DNA of 6,575 bases from CAKSQL01 sp045606465 (lineage in GTDB: Bacteria; Bacillota; Clostridia; UBA1381): the NCBI GenBank assembly GCA_045606465.1, contig JAZURZ010000033.1, positions 1-6,575 of the forward strand, in the 5' to 3' direction. Below the pieces are notes generated by a model. That model saw only the letters and a program-made list of their open reading frames with translations, was not told the DNA's origin and searched no databases. The position numbers and the translations under genes were made by a program. Positions 1-5,679 of the stretch are shown here, one piece after another (position 1 is the first letter of the stretch; every line of letters begins with the position of its first letter).

Positions 1-614
1 TCATCAAGCCTTATTGTGTATTCATTTTTGTTTTTTTCAACCTTGGCATGGCGCAACAAAATCTCCATTGATTTTTGTTGCAGCTGGCTTGATTTTTCCA
101 TATTCTCCTCAGAAAGCAAATTAGAAATTTTCTTAATCTGATCTGCCAAATCCATTACCATATATTTTTTCATAAATGGAACATTTAAAATCATTTTGCA
201 CACAGGATTATTTATATCAGTAACATCATAATCCATCCAAAAATCAATTTTTGTCCATGCTTCTATTTTAAATCCATCATTAAAAGCAAGGGGTGTGTCA
301 AATGTCATGCTCATATACATTTGCATTTTCTTCTTGTCAGGTGAGGCAAAAAAGGAATATTCTGCCTGTGTGGTAGCCTCGGTAAGTCCCTCAAAAAGAA
401 GCTTTAAATCAAAATCAGCACTCTCATCAACAACAGCTGTATCAAGCAGTGTTAATGGCTCATTTAATTTTGCAGATAAAGTCATTTTTCCGCTAAAGGA
501 GGAAACTTCTGCATTTTTCGAAAAGAGTTCAATAATTTCATCTGCAGTTTCGGCAAACGCTGTTGTGGTTGATAGCATCACTAATGCAATTAAAAAACTA
601 AGAATTTTTTTCAT
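1..614 (-). CDS. Uncharacterised exported protein, N-terminal part (C-terminus beyond window)
   Basis: Reading the minus strand from the ATG at 614 gives 204 open codons that reach the window edge with no stop, so the gene is partial at its 3' end. The first 21 residues form a classical Sec signal peptide: MKK, a hydrophobic core, then Ala-Phe-Ala at residues 19-21, with predicted cleavage before Glu-Thr-Ala-Asp-Glu. No lipobox cysteine is present, so the product should be released or wall-associated rather than lipid-anchored. The mature part shows alternating polar and hydrophobic residues (FSGKMTLSAKL near residue 40, KKKMQMYMSMTF near 100, KIEAWTKIDFWMDYD near 120), which suggests a beta-rich fold. 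It then becomes helical and charged (DLADQIKKISNLLSEEN). This loosely recalls clostridial secreted proteins of the LolA/LppX-like beta-sheet type, but that is only an impression and I do not recognise the family. A GAGAGG ribosome site lies about 10 bases before the ATG. The gene is divergent from rluB and has its own consensus promoter. Confidence 0.85.
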   Translation of the reverse strand, partial: MKKILSFLIALVMLSTTTAFAETADEIIELFSKNAEVSSFSGKMTLSAKLNEPLTLLDTAVVDESADFDLKLLFEGLTEATTQAEYSFFASPDKKKMQMYMSMTFDTPLAFNDGFKIEAWTKIDFWMDYDVTDINNPVCKMILNVPFMKKYMVMDLADQIKKISNLLSEENMEKSSQLQQKSMEILLRHAKVEKNKNEYTIRLD

Positions 615-697
615 AAATAACCATCCTCTCTGAACACATCATTTGTTTTTTTATTTTGTTGATCTGATAGATAAAAGACCTGCCTTCCTGCAATTTC

Positions 698-726
698 ATT
701 ATAAAAAATTTTACAAAAAATGTCAA
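698..726 (-). promoter_or_regulatory. Consensus sigma-A promoter of the exported-protein gene
   Basis: On the minus strand, TTGACA (726-721) and TATAAT (703-698) are separated by exactly 17 bp, a perfect match to the housekeeping sigma-factor consensus in both hexamers. Transcription should begin near 691, giving a leader of about 75 bases before the ATG at 614. I see no convincing secondary structure in that leader. The match suggests strong constitutive expression unless a repressor intervenes. Confidence 0.8.
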
Positions 727-830
727 GCAAAATCCCCACAAATTCACAAATATTTTTATCTTTTTAATATTACAAAAAAACTTATTCCCGATATTTTTTT
801 TAAAAGACCTTTTATTTATAAAAATATGAC

Positions 831-859
831 TTGTAAAAATAAGGAATTTATAGTATAAT
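831..859 (+). promoter_or_regulatory. Predicted sigma-A promoter of rluB
   Basis: TTGTAA (831-836) and TATAAT (854-859) are separated by 17 bp. A second overlapping TATAAT lies at 859-864 but lacks a good -35. Transcription would begin near 866, giving an A/T-rich leader of about 54 bases. Confidence 0.65.
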
Positions 860-892
860 ATAATGTGAATAAGTATTTTTGTTTATATTTTT

Positions 893-903
893 TAAAGAAA
901 GGA
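893..903 (+). promoter_or_regulatory. Distant ribosome binding site of rluB
   Basis: The purine run AAAGAAAGGA ending at 902-903 is the only Shine-Dalgarno-like sequence before rluB. It lies about 16 bases before the ATG at 920, clearly longer than the usual 5-10. No in-frame ATG, GTG or TTG lies between them; the TTG at 907 is in another frame and meets TAA two codons later. The ATG at 920 is therefore kept because the family's N-terminal consensus (RLQKYIA) begins six residues after it. Confidence 0.5.
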
Positions 904-919
904 TACTTGCGTTAAAGTT

Positions 920-1642
920 ATGGGAGAAATTGTACGCCTTCAAAAATATATTGCCATGTGCGGAGCCGCATCAAGACGTGCCGCTGAGGAGCTTATCTCA
1001 AATGGCTTGGTTAAAGTAAATGGCAAAATCGTGCGCGAAATGGGAACAAAAGTTGAAGTCGGCGCTGACAAAGTAGAGCTTAAAGGTGAAGTTTTAAAGG
1101 TTTCATCTAAAAATTATTATATAATGCTCAACAAGCCCGCAGGCTATGTGTGCACAGTATCCGACCAATTCGAGCGTCCCACTGTAATCGACCTGATAAG
1201 CGAGGACATAAAAACAAGAATGTTCCCTGTCGGCAGACTTGATTACGAAACAGAGGGGCTTTTGCTCTTAACCAACGATGGTGATTTTGCTTATCGTGTG
1301 ACACATCCTAAATTTAATATCAAAAAAACATATCACGCACTACTAAAGGGCGGCATCACCATAAAGTCACTTTCTGCACTCAGAAAAGGTGTAAATATCG
1401 GGAATTTTGTAACCTCCCCTGCCGAGGTTGAAATTTTAGATTCTATTCCCGGCAAAACCTTGGTTAAAATTGTAATTTCGGAGGGGAAAAACCGCCAGGT
1501 AAGACGCATGTTTGAAGCTGTCGGCTGTAAGGTTTCCCATCTTCAGCGCATAAAAATAGGAGATGTGGAACTTGGAAATTTACCCCTGGGCAGATGGCGG
1601 TATCTTACATCGCACGAAATTAACTATCTTAAAAATTCCTGA
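920..1642 (+). CDS. rluB: rRNA pseudouridine synthase, RluB/RsuA family
   Basis: This 240-residue protein should convert specific uridines to pseudouridine in ribosomal RNA. An S4 RNA-binding domain spans residues 6-60 (RLQKYIAMCGAASRRAAEEL, then VKVNGKIV). The catalytic domain follows: NKPAG at 71-75, the catalytic-aspartate motif GRLD at 105-108 (Asp108) running into YETEGLLLLTNDGD, and the conserved C-terminal motifs EGKNRQVRRM at 188-197 and HLQRIKIG at 207-214. All hallmark residues are present, and length matches the RsuA/RluB/RluE/RluF group. The closest subgroup in Firmicutes acts on 23S rRNA helix 89 like RluB, but sequence alone does not exclude an RsuA-like 16S target, so the symbol is a best guess. 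It is transcribed from its own promoter and followed by 201 non-coding bases before tyrS. The stop is TGA. Confidence 0.93.
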   Translation: MGEIVRLQKYIAMCGAASRRAAEELISNGLVKVNGKIVREMGTKVEVGADKVELKGEVLKVSSKNYYIMLNKPAGYVCTVSDQFERPTVIDLISEDIKTRMFPVGRLDYETEGLLLLTNDGDFAYRVTHPKFNIKKTYHALLKGGITIKSLSALRKGVNIGNFVTSPAEVEILDSIPGKTLVKIVISEGKNRQVRRMFEAVGCKVSHLQRIKIGDVELGNLPLGRWRYLTSHEINYLKNS

Positions 1643-1657
1643 TTTGCTTGTGCAAAT
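1642..1657 (+). terminator. Weak hairpin at the end of rluB, possible terminator
   Basis: ATTTGC (1642-1647) and GCAAAT (1652-1657) pair around a TTGT loop and overlap the rluB stop. The following bases (TTAAGATATTTT) are T-rich but not a clean tract, and the stem is only 6 bp. At best this is an inefficient terminator, and some read-through into tyrS is likely. Confidence 0.3.
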
Positions 1658-1711
1658 TTAAGATATTTTAAATAAATGCAGAGGCACTTTTTGTAAAATG
1701 AGGAATATTTA

Positions 1712-1725
1712 CAAGCTTTTGCTTG
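1712..1725. repeat. Small inverted repeat overlapping the tyrS -35 element
   Basis: CAAGC (1712-1716) and GCTTG (1721-1725) form an inverted repeat around TTTT. The right arm overlaps the first bases of the predicted -35 (TTGCCA, 1723-1728). It could be an operator half-site pair or simply chance in A/T-rich DNA. Confidence 0.35.
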
Positions 1726-1751
1726 CCAAAAAATACAAATTAATGTAAAAT
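1723..1751 (+). promoter_or_regulatory. Predicted sigma-A promoter of tyrS
   Basis: TTGCCA (1723-1728) and TAAAAT (1746-1751) are separated by 17 bp. Transcription would begin near 1758, giving a leader of about 85 bases, far too short for a T-box riboswitch. Confidence 0.5.
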
Positions 1752-1776
1752 AGTAATGTAATAAATTTAAAAATCT

Positions 1777-1804
1777 GTGCTTTGTACCCGCAGGTTGCAA
1801 GCAC
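1777..1804 (+). other. Hairpin in the tyrS 5' leader
   Basis: GTGCTT (1777-1782) pairs with AAGCAC (1799-1804). Inside, after a 3x3 internal loop, ACC and GGT pair around CGCA. The structure ends 23 bases before the ribosome site (GAAAGG, 1828-1833). No T tract follows, so it is not a terminator. It may be a stability element or a protein-binding stem; its role is unknown. Confidence 0.4.
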
Positions 1805-1843
1805 TATTTATACACAAAAAAATTATAGAAAGGTATTTTTAAA

Positions 1844-3070
1844 ATGAGTACAAATGTTTATGATATTTTAAAGGAAAGAGGACTTATCGCACAGGTAACA
1901 CACGAGGAGGAAATCCGTGAGCTTTTAGGAAAAGAAAAGGTTACATTTTACATTGGCTTTGACCCTACCGCTGACAGTCTTCATGTGGGACATTTCTTGC
2001 AGATGGTGGTTATGAAACATATGCAAGATGCAGGTCATCGCCCCATTGCACTTGTAGGCGGCGGAACAGGACACATTGGCGACCCGTCAGGAAGAACCGA
2101 TATGCGTCAGATGATGACCAAGGAAATTATTGACCACAACTGCGAATGTTTTAAAAAGCAGTTGTCTAAGGTTATTGATTTTTCTGACGGAAAGGCTATC
2201 ATGGTAAACAATGCCGATTGGCTTTTAGACCTTAATTATGTGGAATTTTTGCGTGACATCGGAGCTTGTTTTTCAGTTAACAAAATGCTTACAGCCGAAT
2301 GTTTTAAGCAAAGACTTGAAAAGGGTCTGTCATTTTTGGAATTTAACTATATGCTTATGCAGAGCTACGACTTTTTAATGCTCAGCAGAAAATATAACTG
2401 TAAAATTGAGCTTGGCGGCGACGACCAGTGGTCAAATATTTTAGGCGGCATAGACCTTTGCCGACGCAAAGATAAAACTCAGACCTATGGCATGACCTTT
2501 ACACTGCTTACTACCTCAGAAGGCAAAAAAATGGGCAAAACCTCCAAAGGCGCTTTGTGGCTTGACCCTGAAAAGTGTAAGCCCTACGATTTTTATCAGT
2601 ATTGGGTTAATGTTTCAGATGACGATGTTATAAACTGCTTAAAGCTTATAACCTTTGTTCCCATGGATGAAATCCGTGAAATGGAAAAATGGGAAGGTCA
2701 GGAACTCAACAACGCTAAAAAGCGTCTTGCATTTGAGGTTACAAAATTGGTTCATGGCGAAGAAGAGGCTCTTAGAGTTAAAAAAGCGGCAGAAGAAGTT
2801 TTCTCAGGCGCAGGTGTGAGCGAAAATATGCCTACTACTGAGCTTTCAAAGGCTGATGCTATTGGCATTGGTGTTCTTGATTTGCTTGCAAAAATTAATC
2901 TTGTTCCTTCAAAAGGCGAGGGAAGACGTCTTATCCAGCAAAATGGTCTTGCAATAAATGACGAAAAGGTTTCAGATGTCAATTTGCAGATAAGCGAGGA
3001 TATGTTTGGCGAAAATGGCATGATAATTAAAAAGGGCAAAAAGGTATATCACAAGGTTATTATTAAATAA
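1844..3070 (+). CDS. tyrS: Tyrosyl-tRNA synthetase (class I, TyrS type)
   Basis: This cytosolic enzyme charges tRNA-Tyr with tyrosine using ATP. The 408-residue length is typical. The Rossmann catalytic domain contains the tyrosine-pocket segment FYIGFDPTADSLHVGH, whose HVGH (47-50) is the HIGH signature. The substrate-binding motifs QSYDF (173-177) and GGDDQWSNI (191-199) follow, then the KMSKS-loop variant KMGKTSKG (229-236), a form familiar in tyrosyl-tRNA synthetases. An anticodon-binding helical region comes next, and the C-terminal S4 domain occupies about residues 345-408 (LLAKINLVPSKGEGRRLIQQ, then GLAINDEKVSD). The start is supported by GAAAGG 10 bases upstream of ATG. The gene appears to have its own promoter and a leader of about 85 bases without a T-box, although tyrS genes in this phylum are often T-box controlled. 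No strong terminator follows the stop directly. Confidence 0.97.
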   Translation: MSTNVYDILKERGLIAQVTHEEEIRELLGKEKVTFYIGFDPTADSLHVGHFLQMVVMKHMQDAGHRPIALVGGGTGHIGDPSGRTDMRQMMTKEIIDHNCECFKKQLSKVIDFSDGKAIMVNNADWLLDLNYVEFLRDIGACFSVNKMLTAECFKQRLEKGLSFLEFNYMLMQSYDFLMLSRKYNCKIELGGDDQWSNILGGIDLCRRKDKTQTYGMTFTLLTTSEGKKMGKTSKGALWLDPEKCKPYDFYQYWVNVSDDDVINCLKLITFVPMDEIREMEKWEGQELNNAKKRLAFEVTKLVHGEEEALRVKKAAEEVFSGAGVSENMPTTELSKADAIGIGVLDLLAKINLVPSKGEGRRLIQQNGLAINDEKVSDVNLQISEDMFGENGMIIKKGKKVYHKVIIK

Positions 3071-3094
3071 TAAAGTTTAAAATTTTCCTTTTTG

Positions 3095-3108
3095 TATAAT
3101 AATATAAT
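3095..3108 (+). promoter_or_regulatory. Tandem -10-like elements before the RNase J leader
   Basis: Two TATAAT hexamers (3095-3100 and 3103-3108) lie 25-38 bases after the tyrS stop. No good -35 sits at the proper distance from either (AAAGTT and AAATTT at 17 bp), so promoter function is uncertain and RNase J could also be expressed by read-through from tyrS. If used, they would give a leader of about 240 bases. Confidence 0.35.
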
Positions 3109-3159
3109 TACTCAATAAACTCTTGCAGAATTTTAAAAATTTTTACTTGTTCGGATTTT

Positions 3160-3173
3160 GGGAAATTTTTCCC
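3160..3173 (+). other. First hairpin of the RNase J leader
   Basis: GGGAA (3160-3164) pairs with TTCCC (3169-3173) around a four-base A/T loop. The following CCCCTGT (3171-3177, overlapping the 3' arm) can alternatively pair with ACGGGG at 3231-3236, which would be incompatible with this hairpin and with the main stem downstream. Confidence 0.4.
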
Positions 3174-3188
3174 CTGTTAAAATGTAAA

Positions 3189-3235
3189 CCTGTCGGCGTG
3201 CTTTGCAGCAAGGCAAGGACGCTTTTCGAGACGGG
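3189..3235 (+). other. GC-rich structured RNA element in the RNase J leader
   Basis: In an otherwise A/T-rich gap this segment folds compactly. Outer helix: CCTGTC (3189-3194) with GACGGG (3230-3235), one G-U pair. Inner helix: GGCGT (3195-3199) with ACGCT (3219-3223), a bulged G3200, then CTTTGC (3201-3206) with GCAAGG (3213-3218) around the loop AGCAAG. That makes eleven inner pairs, stacked directly on the outer helix, with TTTCGA (3224-3229) unpaired. I do not recognise it as a named riboswitch, SRP RNA or T-box. The inner hairpin is followed by only four T residues (3223-3226), so it might instead be a poor terminator for tyrS. The fold is seen in the sequence; its role is inferred. Confidence 0.55.
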
Positions 3236-3256
3236 GCTCTGGAGTGTTTTTAAAAT

Positions 3257-3328
3257 ATGTGTTTTATTTTGATATGGTTTTTTAAAAACCTTTTATTGCC
3301 GTGGCATTTTTTCAATGCTTCGGCCTGA
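3257..3328 (+). CDS. Possible 23-codon leader peptide upstream of RNase J
   Basis: An ATG at 3257 opens 23 codons ending in TGA at 3326-3328, ten bases before the RNase J ribosome site and in the same frame as the RNase J gene. GGAG (3241-3244) lies 12 bases before the ATG, a rather long spacing. The peptide would be very hydrophobic and aromatic (MCFILIWFFKN, then LLLPWHFFNASA). Its coding sequence spans the two downstream leader hairpins, so a ribosome on it would melt them. Short open frames of this size are not rare in A/T-rich DNA, so this is a candidate only. Confidence 0.3.
   Translation: MCFILIWFFKNLLLPWHFFNASA
3276..3297 (+). terminator. Attenuator-like A/T hairpin in the RNase J leader
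   Basis: GGTTTT (3276-3281) pairs with AAAACC (3285-3290) around TTA, followed by TTTTATT. This has the outline of an intrinsic terminator but only two G-C pairs, so by itself it should be inefficient. Its 3' arm overlaps ACCTTT (3288-3293), which could pair with the RNase J Shine-Dalgarno site. Confidence 0.3.
3298..3324 (+). other. Hairpin just upstream of the RNase J ribosome site
   Basis: GCCGTGGCATT pairs with AATGCTTCGGC around TTTTC: eleven positions with one G-U pair and one T-T mismatch. It ends 13 bases before GGAGGT. No T tract follows, which argues against a terminator. Its place between ACCTTT (3288-3293) and GGAGGT (3338-3343) would bring those two segments together. Confidence 0.45.
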
Positions 3329-3337
3329 CAAAAGTAC

Positions 3338-3343
3338 GGAGGT
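3338..3343 (+). promoter_or_regulatory. Strong ribosome binding site that sets the GTG start of RNase J
   Basis: GGAGGT lies nine bases before GTG at 3353. This near-perfect Shine-Dalgarno site fixes the non-ATG start, and the protein then begins MAKKSKLKIIPLGG, as expected for the family. It is complementary to ACCTTT at 3288-3293 (four Watson-Crick and two G-U pairs). Confidence 0.8.
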
Positions 3344-3352
3344 AACAAAAAA

Positions 3353-5020
3353 GTGGCAAAAAAATCAAAATTGAAAATTATTCCTCTAGGCGGTCTTGAT
3401 GAAATCGGAAAAAATATGACCGTTTTGGAATATGGAAACGAAATTATAATTGTTGACTGCGGAATGTCTTTTCCCGACGACGATATGCCGGGCGTGGATT
3501 TAGTTATCAATGACATTTCATATCTTGAAAAGAACATAGACAAAATCAAAGGAATTTTTCTTACTCACGGACACGAGGATCACATAGGGGGTTTGCCTTA
3601 TTTTTTAAAAAATATTAATGTGCCGGTCTATGGAACCCGTCTTACAATAGGACTTGTGGAGCACAAAATGAAGGAGCATAATTTGCTTTCTTCAATTAAG
3701 CTCAATAGTGTACGCATCGGCACCACAGTAACAGCAGGCAAATTTTTCACAGTGGAATTTATAAGAACAAATCACTCAATTGCTGACTCTGCAGCTTTGG
3801 CAATAACCACGCCTTTGGGCACGGTCATTCATATGGGGGATTTTAAAATTGATACCACTCCAATAGTTGGCGATGTAATAGACTTAGCACGTTTAGGCGA
3901 GCTTGGCTCAAGGGGCGTTTTAGCTCTTATGTCAGACAGTACAAATGCCGAGCGTCCGGGGTATGCAATGAGTGAGCGAAGTGTAGGTGAAAAATTTGAT
4001 GAAATTTTTAAAGGTTGCAACAAGCGAATTATTGTAGCAACATTCGCCTCAAATGTGCATCGTGTTCAGCAAATAATAAATGCGGCTGTTAAAAATGGCA
4101 GAAAGGTTGCAGTTTCGGGCAGAAGCATGGAAAACATCGTTGAAATTTCAATTCTTTTAGGATATATGAAAATTCCTGAAGGAGTTTTAATAAACCTTGA
4201 TAACATAAACAAATACCCACCCGAAAAAATTGTTATAATTACAACTGGAAGCCAGGGAGAGCCCATGAGTGCACTCACACGTATGGCATTTTCTGACCAC
4301 AGAAAGGTTGAAATAACAAAAAACGACCTCGTTATAATTTCTGCGACCCCTATTCCCGGTAACGAAAAATCGGTGGCAAATGTTGTTAATGAGCTTTTTA
4401 AAATAGGTGCATCGGTTATTTATAAAACCTTGGCAGAGGTTCATGTTTCGGGGCATGCTTGTATGGAGGAACTTAAGCTAATTCTGGCACTTACAAAGCC
4501 AAAATATTTTATTCCTGTACATGGCGAACATCGTCATCTTATTCAACACGCATCCATAGCTTGCACAATGGGAATACCCGAGCAGAATACATTTATTCTT
4601 GAAAATGGAAGCGTTCTGGAATTTGACCACGAATGTGCAAAGATTTCAGGTTCAGTCCCCACAGGAAAAATTCTTGTGGATGGTCTTGGTGTAGGTGATG
4701 TAGGAAACATTGTTCTTCGCGACAGAAAACATCTTGCGCAAGACGGGCTTATTATAGTAGTTGCAACCATTTCTTCCAAAACCGGGCAGCTTGTTGCAGG
4801 ACCTGACATTATTTCAAGAGGCTTTGTATATGTACGAGAAGCCGAAGACCTTATTGTAGAGCTTCGTTCTATTGCGCATGAGAGTCTTGAAAAATGCACT
4901 AACAACCATACTCTTGATTGGGCAACTATGAAAAATGCTCTCAAAAACAACATTTCAAGATATATCTATGAAAAAACAAATCGCAGTCCTATGATTTTAC
5001 CTGTAATTATGGAAGTGTAA
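3353..5020 (+). CDS. rnjA: Ribonuclease J (metallo-beta-lactamase / beta-CASP nuclease)
   Basis: RNase J is a cytosolic zinc-dependent enzyme with 5'-to-3' exonuclease and endonuclease activity, used in mRNA decay and rRNA maturation in Firmicutes. The 555-residue length is standard. Metallo-beta-lactamase signatures are intact: HGHEDH at 72-77 (His72, His74, Asp76, His77), His141 in NHSIADSAA, Asp163 in MGDFK, and His390 in PVHGEHRHL. The inserted beta-CASP domain is marked by VSGRSMEN (254-261), ITTGSQGEPMSAL (296-308) and SGHA (366-369). A C-terminal domain from about residue 450 completes the usual architecture. Only one RNase J gene is visible here, so whether it is J1- or J2-like cannot be decided; the full active site favours a catalytically competent J1 type. 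It starts at GTG behind GGAGGT and is preceded by an unusually structured leader. The hairpin at 5047-5081 ends transcription. Codons for residues HLAQDG contain a 14-base sequence repeated at 5684-5697. Confidence 0.96.
   Translation: MAKKSKLKIIPLGGLDEIGKNMTVLEYGNEIIIVDCGMSFPDDDMPGVDLVINDISYLEKNIDKIKGIFLTHGHEDHIGGLPYFLKNINVPVYGTRLTIGLVEHKMKEHNLLSSIKLNSVRIGTTVTAGKFFTVEFIRTNHSIADSAALAITTPLGTVIHMGDFKIDTTPIVGDVIDLARLGELGSRGVLALMSDSTNAERPGYAMSERSVGEKFDEIFKGCNKRIIVATFASNVHRVQQIINAAVKNGRKVAVSGRSMENIVEISILLGYMKIPEGVLINLDNINKYPPEKIVIITTGSQGEPMSALTRMAFSDHRKVEITKNDLVIISATPIPGNEKSVANVVNELFKIGASVIYKTLAEVHVSGHACMEELKLILALTKPKYFIPVHGEHRHLIQHASIACTMGIPEQNTFILENGSVLEFDHECAKISGSVPTGKILVDGLGVGDVGNIVLRDRKHLAQDGLIIVVATISSKTGQLVAGPDIISRGFVYVREAEDLIVELRSIAHESLEKCTNNHTLDWATMKNALKNNISRYIYEKTNRSPMILPVIMEV
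4732..4745. repeat. 14-base repeat with perfect 12-base palindrome, copy 1 (inside rnjA)
   Basis: TCTTGCGCAAGACG occurs here within the RNase J coding sequence and again at 5684-5697. Its first 12 bases are a perfect palindrome. Here the bases also encode protein, so conservation by the reading frame alone could explain this copy. Confidence 0.6.
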
Positions 5021-5046
5021 AATTAAAAAAGCGAATATGAAAAATT

Positions 5047-5090
5047 ACAGAGGCAGGTTTTTTAAAAAAACCTGCCTCTGTTTTTTATTT
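5047..5090 (+). terminator. Strong intrinsic terminator of rnjA, bidirectional
   Basis: ACAGAGGCAGG (5047-5057) pairs perfectly with CCTGCCTCTGT (5071-5081). The stem is extended by T-run against A-run to 16 pairs or more around a tiny A/T loop, and TTTTTTATTT follows. On the minus strand the same stem lies about 44 bases after the lipoprotein stop and is followed by TAATTTTT, so it should end both convergent transcripts. Confidence 0.92.
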
Positions 5091-5124
5091 TCTCTATAAA
5101 ATTTCAAGTCACTCAATTAAAGAG

Positions 5125-5655
5125 CTATTCTATTAAATTACTGTCGGTTGGATTTTCCTTTAAATATTCAAGCAAATGAGTGGCAACTATTGCTCCTGCA
5201 TTTTTTAACAAAGTTGTTTGTTCCTCATTTGCACCCGAGCCGGCAGTCACAACCACCATGTACCCGTCATGATATATATTCATCGACGGATAGGATATGT
5301 AGGCTTCTATGTCATACTCTGCCACGTCCTGCGAAGAGGAACGTTTTTCTTTCTTTTGGATAAATTGTTCATAAATTTCTGCTACACTTTTTTGATTGTT
5401 GTAAGAATAAAGCTCTACTATAACAGGGTCTTCTCCCTTAGGAGAAGAGTCATAACGCACTACTGATTTTGAGCTTGTTTCGGATATGGCTTTAACAGGC
5501 TCATAGCTTACAAGTCCTCTTACTTCATCTTCCGACAAGAGCATAGAGGCAAAAAGCTTTGTTGTTTGTTCTTTTTGCTCGTTTTTTTCTTTGCCGCAAC
5601 TAACGATTGAAAAAACAAGGCTCATTGCCAAAAGGCATATTATTTTGTTTTTCAC
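5125..5655 (-). CDS. Small uncharacterised lipoprotein (possibly DUF4358-like)
   Basis: This 176-residue protein begins with a lipoprotein signal peptide: MKNK, a hydrophobic stretch, then the lipobox Ile-Val-Ser-Cys with Cys20 as the lipidated residue. It should be anchored on the outer face of the cytoplasmic membrane. A charged, Glu/Lys/Gln-rich linker (about 21-32) leads into a domain of roughly 140 residues. The pattern VIVELYSYNNQKSVAEIYEQ, then a polar gap, then HDGYMVVVTAG resembles DUF4358-type clostridial lipoproteins, in which a beta strand and helix precede a late Gly-Tyr-hydrophobic strand. I hold that assignment only tentatively, and no function is known. The start is GTG with AAGGGG nine bases upstream; no better in-frame start exists. 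It lies 53 bases after prfB on the same strand with no clear promoter between, so co-transcription with prfB is likely. The stop is TAG. Confidence 0.85.
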   Translation of the reverse strand: MKNKIICLLAMSLVFSIVSCGKEKNEQKEQTTKLFASMLLSEDEVRGLVSYEPVKAISETSSKSVVRYDSSPKGEDPVIVELYSYNNQKSVAEIYEQFIQKKEKRSSSQDVAEYDIEAYISYPSMNIYHDGYMVVVTAGSGANEEQTTLLKNAGAIVATHLLEYLKENPTDSNLIE

Positions 5656-5679
5656 AAACCACTTCCCCTTTCAATAAAT

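Larger units (their letters stand above)
615..919. other. Divergent intergenic region with two back-to-back promoters
   Basis: These 305 bases separate the exported-protein gene from rluB. They are extremely A+T-rich, and apparent reading frames inside them have low-complexity lysine/phenylalanine/isoleucine composition without a supporting ribosome site, so I do not call them genes. The region holds the minus-strand promoter (698-726) and the rluB promoter (831-859), with about 105 bp between the two -35 elements. I see no RNA gene, operator repeat or terminator here. Confidence 0.6.

Noticed and set aside
295..858. Plus-strand reading frames at 295-633 and 643-858
   Set aside because: The first is the antisense of the exported-protein gene. 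The second lies over the two promoters, is low-complexity Lys/Phe/Ile and lacks a ribosome site.
1643..1843. T-box riboswitch upstream of tyrS
   Set aside because: The conserved AGGGTGG-ACC core is absent, the gap is only 201 bases, and TACCCGCAGG is merely a superficial resemblance.
3189..3240. Small SRP RNA, c-di-GMP riboswitch or another named RNA in the rnjA leader
   Set aside because: GGACGC and GCAAGG fragments recall parts of these RNAs, but the diagnostic SRP loop bases and the GEMM core are missing, and the fold is a simple two-helix stack.
3257..3355. N-terminally extended RNase J through readthrough of the TGA at 3326
   Set aside because: The upstream frame is in phase with rnjA, but TGA ends rluB normally in this window, and the GTG at 3353 has an excellent ribosome site and the expected family N-terminus.
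2752..4953. Minus-strand reading frames opposite tyrS and rnjA
   Set aside because: They lie wholly or largely inside genes with complete family motifs, lack ribosome sites, and have shadow-frame composition.
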